DNA of 64,000 nt from assembly GCF_937128415.1 (NCBI RefSeq), contig NZ_CAKZMJ010000085.1, positions 2,501-66,500 of the forward strand, written 5' to 3'. This document shows, in pieces, positions 1 to 21,131 of this stretch (its first letter is position 1; each line of letters opens with the position of its first letter). The notes under the pieces are model-generated. The model made no database searches. It was given only the letters and a program-made list of their open reading frames with translations, and was not told the DNA's origin. Position numbers and translations under genes: made by a program. Origin of the DNA: an uncultured Caldilinea sp. Its GTDB lineage: Bacteria > Chloroflexota > Anaerolineae > Caldilineales > Caldilineaceae.

Positions 1-217
1 GGGCATTCTGGAGGCGGACATGACGGCGATCGTGGACGTCGTTGAAATGATGGGCAATGAAATCTTCCTGTACCTGATCACGCGCGACAACAAGCAGTTC
101 ATCGCCCGCGTGGACCCGCGCGTGCGCTCCCATGCCGGTGACGAGATCGAGCTGGCCGTCAACATGGCCAACGCGCACATCTTCGACCCGAAGACCGAGA
201 TTTCGTTGGCAAGCTGA
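1..217 (+). CDS. Sugar ABC transporter ATP-binding protein, C-terminal fragment (MalK/UgpC type)
   Basis: Only the last 71 or so codons are inside the window; the frame is open from base 2 to the TGA at 215-217. The residues match the C-terminal TOBE/OB-fold part of MalK/UgpC/MsmK ATPases (pattern VEMMGNEIFLYL, then a GDEIELAV strand and a closing IFDP). In this family the tail regulates the ATPase, which energises import of di- or oligosaccharides or glycerol-3-phosphate from the cytoplasmic face of the membrane. No catalytic motif is visible because the nucleotide-binding domain lies upstream. A strong intrinsic terminator follows directly, so this is the last gene of its operon. The substrate cannot be told from this fragment. 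Confidence 0.8.
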   Translation, partial: GILEADMTAIVDVVEMMGNEIFLYLITRDNKQFIARVDPRVRSHAGDEIELAVNMANAHIFDPKTEISLAS

Positions 218-242
218 TCGGCTTTCTGTGAGGAGCATGGAG

Positions 243-273
243 GGCCGGAGTTCCACAGGGGCTCCGGCCTTTT
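243..273 (+). terminator. Rho-independent terminator after the ABC ATPase gene
   Basis: An 8-bp perfect stem (GGCCGGAG at 243-250, CTCCGGCC at 262-269) with an 11-nt loop is followed directly by TTTT at 270-273. It lies 26 bp after the ABC ATPase stop. The ATG at 274 touches the T-tract, which argues against using that codon as the sirtuin start. Confidence 0.85.
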
Positions 274-291
274 ATGTTCGCCAGGCTGAAC

Positions 292-1070
292 ATGAACGAA
301 AAAATGGAGCGCTTGATTGAAAGTGCAGCAGAGATCATCGCAGCTGCGCGACGCATCGCTGTGCTCACCGGCGCAGGCGTAAGCGCCGAGTCCGGCGTCG
401 GCACCTTCCGCGACGCCCAGACGGGGCTGTGGTCGCGCTTTGACCCGCAGCAACTGGCGAGTCAGGAGGGGTTCGCCGCCGACCCTGGAAGAGTGTGGCG
501 CTGGTACATGCATCGGTTGGAAATGGTGGAACGCGCCCGCCCCAACCCTGGCCATGCTGCGCTCGCCGCCCTGGAGGCGATGACGCCCACCTTCACGCTG
601 ATCACGCAAAACGTCGACGACCTGCATGAACGCGCCGGCAGCCGCAACGTGCTGCACCTGCACGGGCGCATCGAGCGCTTCCACTGCAACGGGTGTGGAC
701 TTCCTTATACGCTGCGCATGGAAGATCGCGATGCGCCGATGCCGCCAACGTGCACCTTTTGCACCGACTATATTCGCCCAAGCGTCGTCTGGTTTGGTGA
801 GTTGCTCCCCGCCCAGGAGCTGGCGGAAGCGCAGCGCGCCGCTGAAACGTGCGACGTTTTCCTGGTGATCGGCACCAGCGGAGTCGTCTACCCGGCCGCC
901 CATTTGCCCGTGATGGCCAAGCGCCGCGCCGCGCCGATCATCGAGGTGAATCCAGAGGAATCGGCATTGTCCGAAATGGCTGAAATCTGGCTGTCCGGCC
1001 CAAGCGGAGCCTTGTTGCCGAGGCTGGTCGAAGCCGTGCGCCTCCGCCGGGCCGGACAGGAAAATCCCCG

Positions 1071-1074
<4 letters not shown>
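292..1074 (+). CDS. cobB: NAD-dependent protein deacylase, Sir2 family class III (CobB/SIRT5-like)
   Basis: This 260-residue sirtuin removes acyl groups from lysines, using NAD and releasing nicotinamide. The NAD-binding motif GAGVSAESG lies at residues 27-35, TQNVDDLH at 105-112 and the catalytic His at 124. Four zinc-ligand cysteines sit at 132, 135, 154 and 157. Residues Y72 and R75 form the YxxR pair that in SIRT5/CobB binds succinyl- or malonyl-lysine, so desuccinylase activity is likely as well as deacetylase activity. Starts at 274, 292 and 304 are possible; 292 is chosen because 274 abuts the terminator T-tract and CCAGG lies upstream of 292. The stop codon overlaps the convergent DUF4012 stop on a CTAG palindrome. 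Confidence 0.9.
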
Positions 1075-4106
<3,032 letters not shown>

Positions 4107-4145
4107 AGCGCACCCAGGCGAGGGCCACCATCAAACCACTGCAAA

Positions 4146-5387
4146 TTACCAGAAATCCGGCGGTTCGGCGGGCGGCAAGCCAACCAGCACCGATGTATAG
4201 GTCCATTCGGCGTTCGCCGCCTGCACAACAGCGGCGCCGTCAAGGACAGCGCCGTCCGGCAGATCGCCTTCGGCGACGACGTTGATGTTCACGAGGGCGT
4301 TGACGCCGACGGCCAGCTCCGGCCAGGCGGCGACGATCACCGAGGTTCCGTTTTCACTCGCCTCCTCCATGACCTCGCCGCCGTCGGTCGCCGATGCGCT
4401 GACAAAGCTCAGGCCTATGGGAAGCTCAAAGGAGAACTGCACATCGGTTGCGCTCGTTTCTCCAAGATTGACGACCGTAAACGACAACGTCACGGACTGT
4501 CCCTGGATCGCCTGCACCCACGGCTGGACCGTCAGGCCGATCAGGGTCGCCGAGAGCGGGGAGGATGTGGATAGCGTGAAGACGTCGCGGCTCGTGAGGA
4601 CGGGGAGCGCCGCCAGTTCCGCTTCCGTCGCATTCACCGTGATAAAGCGAGCCGCCACCCAACCGGTGACTTCGTCGCCAAGACAGCAGACCAGCCACCA
4701 GTCGCCGTCAACGCTGCGGCCCAGAAGAGAGACGGTTGTTCCTGAGACGAATTTGCCCAAAATTTCAGAATCCGTCGAGGGTTCTGCGCGCACATTGAGC
4801 ACGGGCGCGGACACTGCGCCGGTCGGTGCGTTTGCCGGCCGTTGTGAGGCCGGAGCGGCGCCTTCAATCGGCAAGAGTGCAAGTTCTTCCTCCGTATAGC
4901 GGGGGATCAAAAACTGCGCGCTGACCCAGCCTTGCGTTTGCGCATCAGAGACGCAGCAAATCTTGAGCCAATCGTTGTTCGGGTTGCGCGCTTGAAGCGT
5001 CACGGTGGTCCCCTGCGTAAGCCGACCGATGACGGGGAAGGTTGTCCCCGGCCCTTGACGCACATTGAGCGTCACGACGTTGACGGTCGCAGTCAGAACG
5101 GTTGCAGGCTGCACGGACGGCGAGCTCTCCTGAGTAGGCGTCGAGACCGAAGCGCCGCCCTGGTTTGTCTCGGGCCGAGGCGTTGGCCGTGGCGGGCGCG
5201 GGGTCGGCGTTGGAGGCTGTGGAGTCGGGGTTGCGGTCGGCGGGGGCGGGATCGTCTGTCGATGCTCCAGTCTGCCGTCCGCTGCCCAGGCTTGTGCGCC
5301 TCCCCAAAGAATGGCCGCCGCCAGGAAGAACGCGATCCACAGCTTGTTGCGTTGCACCATTTGCCTCAGAAGACGATAGGCTTTCAT
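4146..5387 (-). CDS. Exported protein with two SH3b domains and a DUF11-like beta-sandwich
   Basis: A 413-residue protein. It has an N-terminal transmembrane or signal segment (LWIAFFLAAAILWGG), a Thr/Pro-rich spacer of about 50 residues, two bacterial SH3 (SH3b) domains carrying LNVRQGPGT and LNVRAEPST motifs, and a C-terminal DUF11-like sandwich (LTVQPWVQAIQGQSVTLSFTVVN). Each SH3b repeat carries a CC pair (ICC, VCC), which could form disulfides outside the cell. SH3b domains usually bind cell-wall peptide or glycan. The start at 5387 is chosen for an AAGGAG 10 nt upstream; the longer frame has no ribosome site. A role in anchoring or scaffolding surface polymers is inferred from the neighbouring glycan genes. 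Confidence 0.8.
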   Translation of the reverse strand: MKAYRLLRQMVQRNKLWIAFFLAAAILWGGAQAWAADGRLEHRQTIPPPPTATPTPQPPTPTPRPPRPTPRPETNQGGASVSTPTQESSPSVQPATVLTATVNVVTLNVRQGPGTTFPVIGRLTQGTTVTLQARNPNNDWLKICCVSDAQTQGWVSAQFLIPRYTEEELALLPIEGAAPASQRPANAPTGAVSAPVLNVRAEPSTDSEILGKFVSGTTVSLLGRSVDGDWWLVCCLGDEVTGWVAARFITVNATEAELAALPVLTSRDVFTLSTSSPLSATLIGLTVQPWVQAIQGQSVTLSFTVVNLGETSATDVQFSFELPIGLSFVSASATDGGEVMEEASENGTSVIVAAWPELAVGVNALVNINVVAEGDLPDGAVLDGAAVVQAANAEWTYTSVLVGLPPAEPPDFW

Positions 5388-5471
5388 TCTGTGCTTTCTC
5401 CTTCCGTTGTCCATGCTCCCTCTTCGATGCGCGGTCTGCGCCGACGTTGGATTCGGGAGATTGTGCAAAAG

Positions 5472-7133
<1,662 letters not shown>

Positions 7134-7258
7134 AGAACCTTCAAATCGGCGCATGGGAGACGTCACAACGCAGTCCAGAACAACGAAAACAGCTTTGCTG
7201 CGAGTCTTCTGCGCATCGTGAAAACGGGGTGGCGATGGCCATTCACTCCCTGCCCACG

Positions 7259-7948
7259 TCATTCCGCTTCGTTGGGCGCCAGGAGTGCAATGACGAAAAT
7301 GCGATGCGTGGTCGTTGCAGCCGGCCAGCCGGTGACCAGCGTCAATCGCGCATCCGTCGTCGGCGCCACATAGGCGGCCGCCAGCGCTCGCTCCGTTTCA
7401 CTTGCCCCGAACAAGGGAATGGGCTCTGAAATCGCCGCCACCTCATACGTCGCCGTAGCGCCGGTTTCATCCGAGAGCAGAATCTTCTGCCCGACCTCCA
7501 CCTCGCCCAAGGCGATTGCTTCAAACACGGCCTCTCCCCGCGCTTGATGGCCGGCGATGACGACATTGCCCAGCGCGCCGACGCCTGCGCTGTTGACCGC
7601 CCAGCCCGCAGCGTCTTCAGGCGGCGTCCAGCGCGTCGTGCGCTCGCCCTCCACCGTCACAATTTCCCATGTCATTGGGACTACGGGAACGTCGATCTCC
7701 AACTCCGGAATCTGAAGTTGCACGGGTGGGGCGCCGACCGACGGCACAGCCGCCAGATCGACTAGAGGTGAGAGTACAAGCGACGCTGTGATAGGCGTAG
7801 ACGCTGCATTCTCATCGGCGACCGGCGCGGCGACGATGCTCTCCTCTGGAACGAGAAGCGCCAACTGCTGGCAGCCGGCGGTGAGCACACCGCCGATGAG
7901 GAAGACGATGAGAAACCAAAGCCCGCGACGAACATTCATCGGATTCAC
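7259..7948 (-). CDS. Sortase-fold lipoprotein lacking the catalytic cysteine
   Basis: A 229-residue protein with a lipobox-like signal peptide (FLIGGVLTAGC) and a sortase domain over roughly the last 150 residues. The catalytic His context is clear (GNVVIAGHQ), and so is the Arg context (THRIFVIA). At the place of the family LTLxTC motif the sequence reads LTLVTGWP: codon 207 (7330-7328) is GGC, Gly, where a sortase has TGC or TGT, Cys. Without the Cys nucleophile, LPxTG-type transpeptidation should be impossible, so the protein may be a structural or binding relative. Start is GTG 7948 (AAAGGA 3 nt upstream) or ATG 7939. It is first in the minus-strand surface block. Confidence 0.75.
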   Translation of the reverse strand: MNPMNVRRGLWFLIVFLIGGVLTAGCQQLALLVPEESIVAAPVADENAASTPITASLVLSPLVDLAAVPSVGAPPVQLQIPELEIDVPVVPMTWEIVTVEGERTTRWTPPEDAAGWAVNSAGVGALGNVVIAGHQARGEAVFEAIALGEVEVGQKILLSDETGATATYEVAAISEPIPLFGASETERALAAAYVAPTTDARLTLVTGWPAATTTHRIFVIALLAPNEAE

Positions 7949-8252
7949 AAATCCTTTCGAGTTTGAACAGCAGACTCAACAACGGATTCGGATGGTGATA
8001 ACGGAACAACGGGTTCGGATGACAACGGGGTGATCCTTTGACTTCCGAGTCCCCTTCCTCTCTCCATTCGTCGTTGCACCCTGTTTTTCAGCCAACGCCG
8101 GTTCAAACAGCAACGAAGAGAGTGGTCTTGCCGACGCAATGCCAAATCTGTTCCTTCTACATCCGTTATGGCAGACCATGCCAAATTGTAGTGGAATCGA
8201 GATCGATCCGCAAAATGAGGGTTGGAAACGGCTGAGCCGCTGACGGTGATTT
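7949..8252. other. Noncoding spacer between divergent units
   Basis: About 300 bp between the start of the sortase-like gene (minus) and the selC promoter (plus). Frames here are short and carry no recognisable protein. I see no repeat or RNA structure I would defend. Confidence 0.5.
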
Positions 8253-8280
8253 TTGCCGAGCGCCCGAGAGTCGCTAGAAT
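8253..8280 (+). promoter_or_regulatory. Probable sigma70-type promoter of selC
   Basis: TTGCCG at 8253-8258 and TAGAAT at 8275-8280 are 16 bp apart. Initiation about 7-9 nt downstream would fall at the first base of the tRNA (8289). Confidence 0.55.
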
Positions 8281-8288
8281 GGACGGTG

Positions 8289-8386
<98 letters not shown>

Positions 8387-8414
8387 GCAGACAGATTGTG
8401 GGAGACGAAGGGCC

Positions 8415-10713
<2,299 letters not shown>

Positions 10714-10786
10714 GCGTCAAACCCGACGCCAATCGTACGAAATTGTTCTATGCACGCCCCACACAACAGCCAAGACGAGGACGTCC

Positions 10787-11506
<720 letters not shown>

Positions 11507-11610
11507 GCGCCCTGCATGTTCTGTGTTGCGTGGTTTTCAGGTCTTGATGAAGCAGGAACACGCAACACTCTTTCTCACCCTATCACGACCACACCCCAGG
11601 AGGAGCAACG

Positions 11611-12534
<924 letters not shown>

Positions 12535-12804
12535 ATGAATGACCTGATTGTTCTGTTCATCGGCGCGATCCTCGGCGGGCTGTTGACCTGGAGCTGGCTG
12601 ACCATTTCGCGCCACTGGAAAAGCAGCCGAGATCTGCGCAGCAGCGCGGAAAAAGCCGACAAAGAGGCCGTTGAAAAGCGCAAAAAGGCGCGTGACGATC
12701 GCCGCAAATCCTTCGATTTGACATTTCGAGCCCTGATCGAAACGATCTTATTTGCGCTCGCCCTATTTGCGGCTGTGGCGCTGCTGTTGAATTTGCTCGG
12801 ATGA
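12535..12804 (+). CDS. Small membrane protein with two TM helices and a charged central helix
   Basis: An 89-residue protein whose ATG directly follows the TGA of the ATP-grasp gene, so translation is coupled. One transmembrane helix lies at residues ~4-22 (VLFIGAILGGLLTWSWLTI), then a highly charged Lys/Arg/Glu helix that could form a coiled coil (~30-60), then a second helix at ~67-88. I do not recognise a family. Its position suggests a membrane anchor for the ATP-grasp, esterase or protease products, which otherwise look cytoplasmic. Confidence 0.7.
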   Translation: MNDLIVLFIGAILGGLLTWSWLTISRHWKSSRDLRSSAEKADKEAVEKRKKARDDRRKSFDLTFRALIETILFALALFAAVALLLNLLG

Positions 12805-12816
12805 AAGGAAATCGCT

Positions 12817-13923
<1,107 letters not shown>

Positions 13924-13986
13924 TTGTGCAACGTTCCCCCTTCTTGTCAATTCCCCCTCTCCAGAGGTTTCAAGGTTTTCTTCGAG

Positions 13987-14031
<45 letters not shown>

Positions 14032-14100
14032 CGCTGCAACGTTGTGGATGAGGGGGGGCGATGGCCGCCCTCTCTGTGGAACACTCGGGAGAAAGCTTCT

Positions 14101-15825
<1,725 letters not shown>

Positions 15826-15865
15826 AACAACGCAATGATCATTTGCCCGCAGGGGGAGTTCTTCT

Positions 15866-17128
15866 TTGCGGGTTCAACCTGGAAACTCACGTATGTCCCT
15901 GTTACACCAACTTCACCGCGAAGCCGCTGAACTTCAGCCGCAGCTTGTGGCCTGGCGTCGCGACTTTCACATGCATCCAGAGCTTGGCTTTCAGGAAGTG
16001 CGCACCGCCGGCGTCGTCGCCGAGCATCTGCGCGCCCTGGGGCTGGAGGTGACAACCGGCGTCGGCAAGACCGGCGTCGTGGCGCTGGTGGAGCCGGACG
16101 AGGCGCCCGCCCATGCGGCGACCGTGCTGCTTCGCTTCGACATGGACGCGCTGCCGATTCACGAAGAAAATGACGTTCCCTATCGTTCACAGACGCCCGG
16201 GGTGATGCACGCTTGCGGCCACGACGGCCACACCGCCATCGGCATGGGCGTGGCGCAGCTGCTCGCCCGCCATCGCAACGAGCTGGCGGGACGGGTCAAG
16301 CTCGTCTTTCAGCCGGCCGAGGAGGGATTGGGCGGCGCACGGGCGATGATCGCCGACGGCGTGCTGGAGAACCCCAAGCCACAGGCGTCCTTTGGGCTGC
16401 ATCTGTGGAGCCGGTTGCCGCTCAACCAGGTGGTGGTGCAGTCCGGCCCCTTGATGGCGGGCGCCGACAAAGTCGATCTAATCGTCGAAGGCGTGGGCGG
16501 TCACGGCGCCATGCCCCACGAGACCGTGGACGCCATCGTCATCGCCAGTCAGATCGTGCTGTCGTGGCAGACGATCATCTCGCGCAACGTCAGCCCGACT
16601 ACGCCCGCCGTGATCACCGTGGGGGAGTTTCACGCCGGTTCGGCCGCCAATGTGATCGCCGGGCGGGCGGAACTGTCTTGCTCGATCCGCTCCTTTGACC
16701 TGGAGACGCGCGACTTTTTGGTGCGGCGCATGCGCGAGGTGGCTGAAGGCGTCTGCACCGCGCACGGCGCCACATGCGCGCTCACATTCACGCCGGGCGT
16801 GCTGCCGACCATCAACTCCGAAGCGGGTGCAGCGCTGATGCGCACAGTGGCAACCGAGCTTGTCGGCGCGCAGAATGTCATCACCCAAACGCCCGCCATG
16901 GTCGGCGAGGACATGTCGGAATTTCTGATGCGCGCGCCGGGCTGCTATGTGCTCGTCGGCGCCAACGACCCGCACGGTCCGCTCAACAGCCCGCACCACA
17001 GCCCCACCTTCGACTTCGACGAACGCATGCTCTCCACCGGCGTGGCGCTGCTGGCCGGCGCAGCGGTCAGATACCTGGAAGAGCAGGCGAAGCCGCCCGC
17101 TGCACAGGAACGGAGCACCCGCCCATGA
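15866..17128 (+). CDS. M20 family amidohydrolase/peptidase
   Basis: A 420-residue zinc amidohydrolase of the M20D group (hippurate hydrolase/IAA-amino-acid hydrolase type), cleaving N-acyl amino acids or small peptides. Visible are RRDFHMHPELGFQE, the metal motif MHACGHDGHTAIGMG, the catalytic Glu pair in FQPAEEGLGGA, and the dimerisation-domain segment GVGGHGAMPH; the late metal His is in NSPHHSPTFD. TTG 15866 is preferred because AGGGGGAG lies 7 nt upstream; ATG 15893 would trim nine residues but has only a weak site. It follows the AOR gene by 40 bp and overlaps the cupin gene by 4 bp (ATGA), so the three probably form one operon. Confidence 0.87.
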   Translation: MRVQPGNSRMSLLHQLHREAAELQPQLVAWRRDFHMHPELGFQEVRTAGVVAEHLRALGLEVTTGVGKTGVVALVEPDEAPAHAATVLLRFDMDALPIHEENDVPYRSQTPGVMHACGHDGHTAIGMGVAQLLARHRNELAGRVKLVFQPAEEGLGGARAMIADGVLENPKPQASFGLHLWSRLPLNQVVVQSGPLMAGADKVDLIVEGVGGHGAMPHETVDAIVIASQIVLSWQTIISRNVSPTTPAVITVGEFHAGSAANVIAGRAELSCSIRSFDLETRDFLVRRMREVAEGVCTAHGATCALTFTPGVLPTINSEAGAALMRTVATELVGAQNVITQTPAMVGEDMSEFLMRAPGCYVLVGANDPHGPLNSPHHSPTFDFDERMLSTGVALLAGAAVRYLEEQAKPPAAQERSTRP

Positions 17129-17451
17129 GCGACGTCCACTTTCTGCGCGTCACAGATTTTGTGAAGGCGCCCGGCGCAAAGCCCTTCAAACACACCTTTT
17201 TCCAAAGCCAGCGCCTGCTGGTCGGGCTGAACGTGTTGGCTGCTGGACAGGCGCAGGCCATCCATGAACACGCCGATCAGGACAAGTTCTATTACGTGGT
17301 GGCGGGCAGCGGTCGCTTCACCGTCGGCGAGAGCGAGCAGACATGTGAGGCGGGGATGCTGATTGTAGCTCCGGCGGGCGTTCCGCACGGCGTCGTCAAC
17401 GACGGGGACGATCTGTTGACCTTTCTGACCGTGATTGCGCCGTTCGGCTAA
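17125..17451 (+). CDS. Small cupin-domain protein
   Basis: A 108-residue single-domain cupin. Cupin motif 1 is seen as HEHADQDKFYYVVAGSG and motif 2 as GMLIVAPAGVPHGVVN, giving a plausible metal-binding set of two His, a Gln/Glu-like position and a second-motif His. Start ATG 17125 overlaps the stop of the amidohydrolase (ATGA), indicating coupled translation. Such small cupins act as isomerases, dioxygenases or ligand sensors; nothing in the sequence decides which. It ends 6 bp before the convergent rho stop. Confidence 0.82.
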   Translation: MSDVHFLRVTDFVKAPGAKPFKHTFFQSQRLLVGLNVLAAGQAQAIHEHADQDKFYYVVAGSGRFTVGESEQTCEAGMLIVAPAGVPHGVVNDGDDLLTFLTVIAPFG

Positions 17452-17457
17452 AGCGCG

Positions 17458-18672
<1,215 letters not shown>

Positions 18673-18733
18673 GACGTCAAGATAACATAGAGTGGTGAAA
18701 AATGACCAACTCACTGCACCTTTGTGATTCTGT

Positions 18734-20134
18734 ATGCACCATCCCTTTGTTCGCCATCCCCATCGCACTCTGTTGACGCTTTCGCTGCCGGTGCTGATCT
18801 CGCTGGTCGCCGAGCCGCTGACCGGCCTGGTCGATACGGCCTTTGTGGCGCAGCTCGGCGCGACGCCGCTGGCGGCGCTAGGCGTCGGCTCGGCTGCCCT
18901 CTCGGCCGTCTTCTGGATCTTTAATTTTCTGGGCATCGGTGCGCAGACCGATGTGGCGCAGGCGTTGGGCGCCGGCGACCACGAGCGCGCAGCGCGCGTC
19001 ATGGGGCTGGGGTTATTGCTGGCGATGCTCTTTGGACTCGGCTCGATCGTCTTCGGCGCTGCGTTGGTCACCCCGATTGCGCGGGGATTGGGCGCAGAAG
19101 GCGCAGTGCTGGCATACGCCGAGGCGTATATTTTCGTGCGCCTGCTCGGCGCTCCGGCGGTGATCGCGTCGCTGGTCGCCTTTGGCGTGTTGCGCGGTTT
19201 GCAGGACATGCGTACGCCGCTGTGGGTGGCGGTGGCGGTCAATGCGCTCAACATTGCGCTGGACTGGCTGTTCATCTTCGGTGCAGGTCCGATCCCGGCG
19301 ATGGGGGTGACGGGCGCTGCGGCGGCGAGCACATTTGCCCAGTGGCTCGGCGCCATCTGGGCAAGCGCCGCCATCGTGCGGCGCTTGGGCTGGCCGTCGC
19401 GCCTGCGCGTTCAAGAAGCGCGCTCTTTGCTGCGCGTCGGCGGCGATCTTTTCCTGCGCACCGGCTTCTTGACCGTCTTTCTGCTGCTCGCCACGCGCGT
19501 CGCCACTAACCTGGGGCCGGAGAGCGGCGCCGCCCACCAGGCTGTGCGCCAGTTTTGGATCTTTGCGGCGCTGGGGCTGGACGCGCTGGCTATCACCGCG
19601 CAGAGTTTGGTCGGCTATTTCCTCGGCGCAGGCTGGGTGACGCAGGCTCGTCGCGTGGCGAGGATGGCCTGCCTGTGGAGCGCAGGGATGGGCGCGCTGC
19701 TTGGCGTAGGGATGTGGCTCTTTCGCGGCCCCCTCGCCGACCTGCTGGCCCCCCCTGAAGCGCACAGTCTCTTCTTTTCGGCCTGGCTTCTTTCGGCCGT
19801 CGTGCAGCCGCTCAACGCGCTTGCCTTCGCCACCGACGGCGTTCACTGGGGGACAGGCGATTTTCGCTACCTGCGCAATGCGGCCTTCGCAGCGATGGCG
19901 ATTGGCGCGACCGCCTTGCTCGGCCTGGAGGCGACGGGCGCAGCCTCGCTCGCCTGGGTCTGGCTCGTCACCGATGCCTGGATCGCCGTTCGCGCGGCGC
20001 TAGGCGTCGTGCGCATCTGGCCCGGCGTCGGCCATGCGCCGCTCTCTCAACCAGACCGTCCACCGAACACCGAATTTCCTTCTGGAAGCGGACAGCAACC
20101 GGCAACGCCAGAGCCAACGCCGGCGAAAGGCTAA
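18734..20134 (+). CDS. MATE family multidrug/cation efflux transporter (DinF-like)
   Basis: A 466-residue inner-membrane antiporter with twelve hydrophobic segments in two six-helix halves. The first half begins LSLPVLISLVAEPLTGLVDTAFVAQLG, the MATE signature, with LGVGSAALSAVFWIFNFLG after it; the second half begins near LRVGGDLFLRTGFLTVF. It exports drugs or metabolites in exchange for Na+ or H+; the subgroup looks like DinF. The C-terminal ~35 residues are Pro/Asn/Thr-rich and probably cytoplasmic. No clear ribosome-binding site precedes ATG 18734, unlike most genes here. It is divergent from rho. Confidence 0.88.
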   Translation: MHHPFVRHPHRTLLTLSLPVLISLVAEPLTGLVDTAFVAQLGATPLAALGVGSAALSAVFWIFNFLGIGAQTDVAQALGAGDHERAARVMGLGLLLAMLFGLGSIVFGAALVTPIARGLGAEGAVLAYAEAYIFVRLLGAPAVIASLVAFGVLRGLQDMRTPLWVAVAVNALNIALDWLFIFGAGPIPAMGVTGAAAASTFAQWLGAIWASAAIVRRLGWPSRLRVQEARSLLRVGGDLFLRTGFLTVFLLLATRVATNLGPESGAAHQAVRQFWIFAALGLDALAITAQSLVGYFLGAGWVTQARRVARMACLWSAGMGALLGVGMWLFRGPLADLLAPPEAHSLFFSAWLLSAVVQPLNALAFATDGVHWGTGDFRYLRNAAFAAMAIGATALLGLEATGAASLAWVWLVTDAWIAVRAALGVVRIWPGVGHAPLSQPDRPPNTEFPSGSGQQPATPEPTPAKG

Positions 20135-20200
20135 CCATCGTCTAACACCCAATTCACTCAACACCCAAGTCTGGGCAATCGAGCAAATCAAGGAAAAGCT

Positions 20201-21058
20201 ATGCACTACGGAGCCCATTGCTACATCTTCACCGATCGGTGGAGCGATGACGCACTTCCCATCCTTGACCAGATGAAAGCGCTCGGTCTGGACGTAGCCG
20301 AGCTTTCCGTCGGCGACGACGTGCGCTTTACGCCGGCGCTGACGAGACGCCGCGCCGAGGCGTTAGGGCTGACGCTGGTGATCGGTCCCGGCGGCGCCTG
20401 GCCGCTCAGCGCCGATCTCTCCTCGGACGAGCCGGAGGAGCGCCGAGAGGGGCTGACCTGGCATTGCCGTCAGGTCGATCTGGCGGCGGAGCTCGGCGCC
20501 GTCGCCTACGCCGGCGCGCTCTATGGCCATCCGGGTGTGGTCAAGCGGCGGCGTCCGCCGGCGGACGAATATCCTCGCACCGCAGAGGGGCTGCACAAGC
20601 TCGCCGAATACGCGGCCCGACGCAACGTCAAGATTGTGTTGGAGCCGATGAGTCACTTTCGCACCCATTTGGTCAACACGGCGGCGCAACTGATGCGACT
20701 GATCGATCTGGCCGATCACCCGAACCTCTACGCCCTGTTCGACACCTATCATCTCATCACCGAGGAGCGGGACTACGGCGCCGCACTGCGCACGCTGGCC
20801 CCACGGCTCTGGTGCGTGCATACGTGCGAAAACGATCGCGGCGCGCCCGGCGGCGGCCTGGTGCCGTGGGACGACGTCTTCGATGCGCTCTACGAGATTG
20901 GCTTCGACGGCCCGCTGACGATGGAGGCGTACAACTCGTCGATCGACGACTTCGCCTACCAGCGCGGCATGTTCCATAACGTCTGCCCCGACGGCGACGA
21001 GTTTGTGCGCAAAGGGCTGGCGTTTTTGCGGTCGCACGTCGAGCGCAGATGGAAATAA
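20201..21058 (+). CDS. Sugar phosphate isomerase/epimerase (xylose-isomerase-like TIM barrel)
   Basis: A 285-residue TIM-barrel enzyme of the AP_endonuc_2/IolE-IolI type, which typically isomerises or epimerises keto-sugars with a divalent metal. Metal-ligand contexts are visible: VKIVLEPMSHFRTHLVNT (Glu), NLYALFDTYHLITEE (Asp-x-x-His), LWCVHTCENDRGAPGGG (His) and FDGPLTMEAYNSS (Glu). AAGGAAAAGCT precedes ATG 20201. It follows the MATE gene by 66 bp; a shared transcript is possible. The precise substrate cannot be assigned. It ends before a large palindromic terminator shared with the convergent aminotransferase gene. Confidence 0.85.
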   Translation: MHYGAHCYIFTDRWSDDALPILDQMKALGLDVAELSVGDDVRFTPALTRRRAEALGLTLVIGPGGAWPLSADLSSDEPEERREGLTWHCRQVDLAAELGAVAYAGALYGHPGVVKRRRPPADEYPRTAEGLHKLAEYAARRNVKIVLEPMSHFRTHLVNTAAQLMRLIDLADHPNLYALFDTYHLITEERDYGAALRTLAPRLWCVHTCENDRGAPGGGLVPWDDVFDALYEIGFDGPLTMEAYNSSIDDFAYQRGMFHNVCPDGDEFVRKGLAFLRSHVERRWK

Positions 21059-21082
21059 GCGAGTCTAGAACGAAGCACGTTC

Positions 21083-21124
21083 GTCTTTCCTCCAGGAGGC
21101 GTTAACGCTTCCTGGAAGAAAGAC
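21083..21124. terminator. Bidirectional hairpin between convergent genes
   Basis: GTCTTTC...GAAAGAC, TCCAGGA...TCCTGGA and GCGTTAACGC nest into one long stem with a C/A mismatch and a G-T pair. It lies 24 bp after the isomerase stop and 7 bp after the aminotransferase stop on the other strand, so it can serve both. The central part resembles the hairpin at 34533-34557. Confidence 0.75.
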
Positions 21125-21131
21125 CCTTGCC

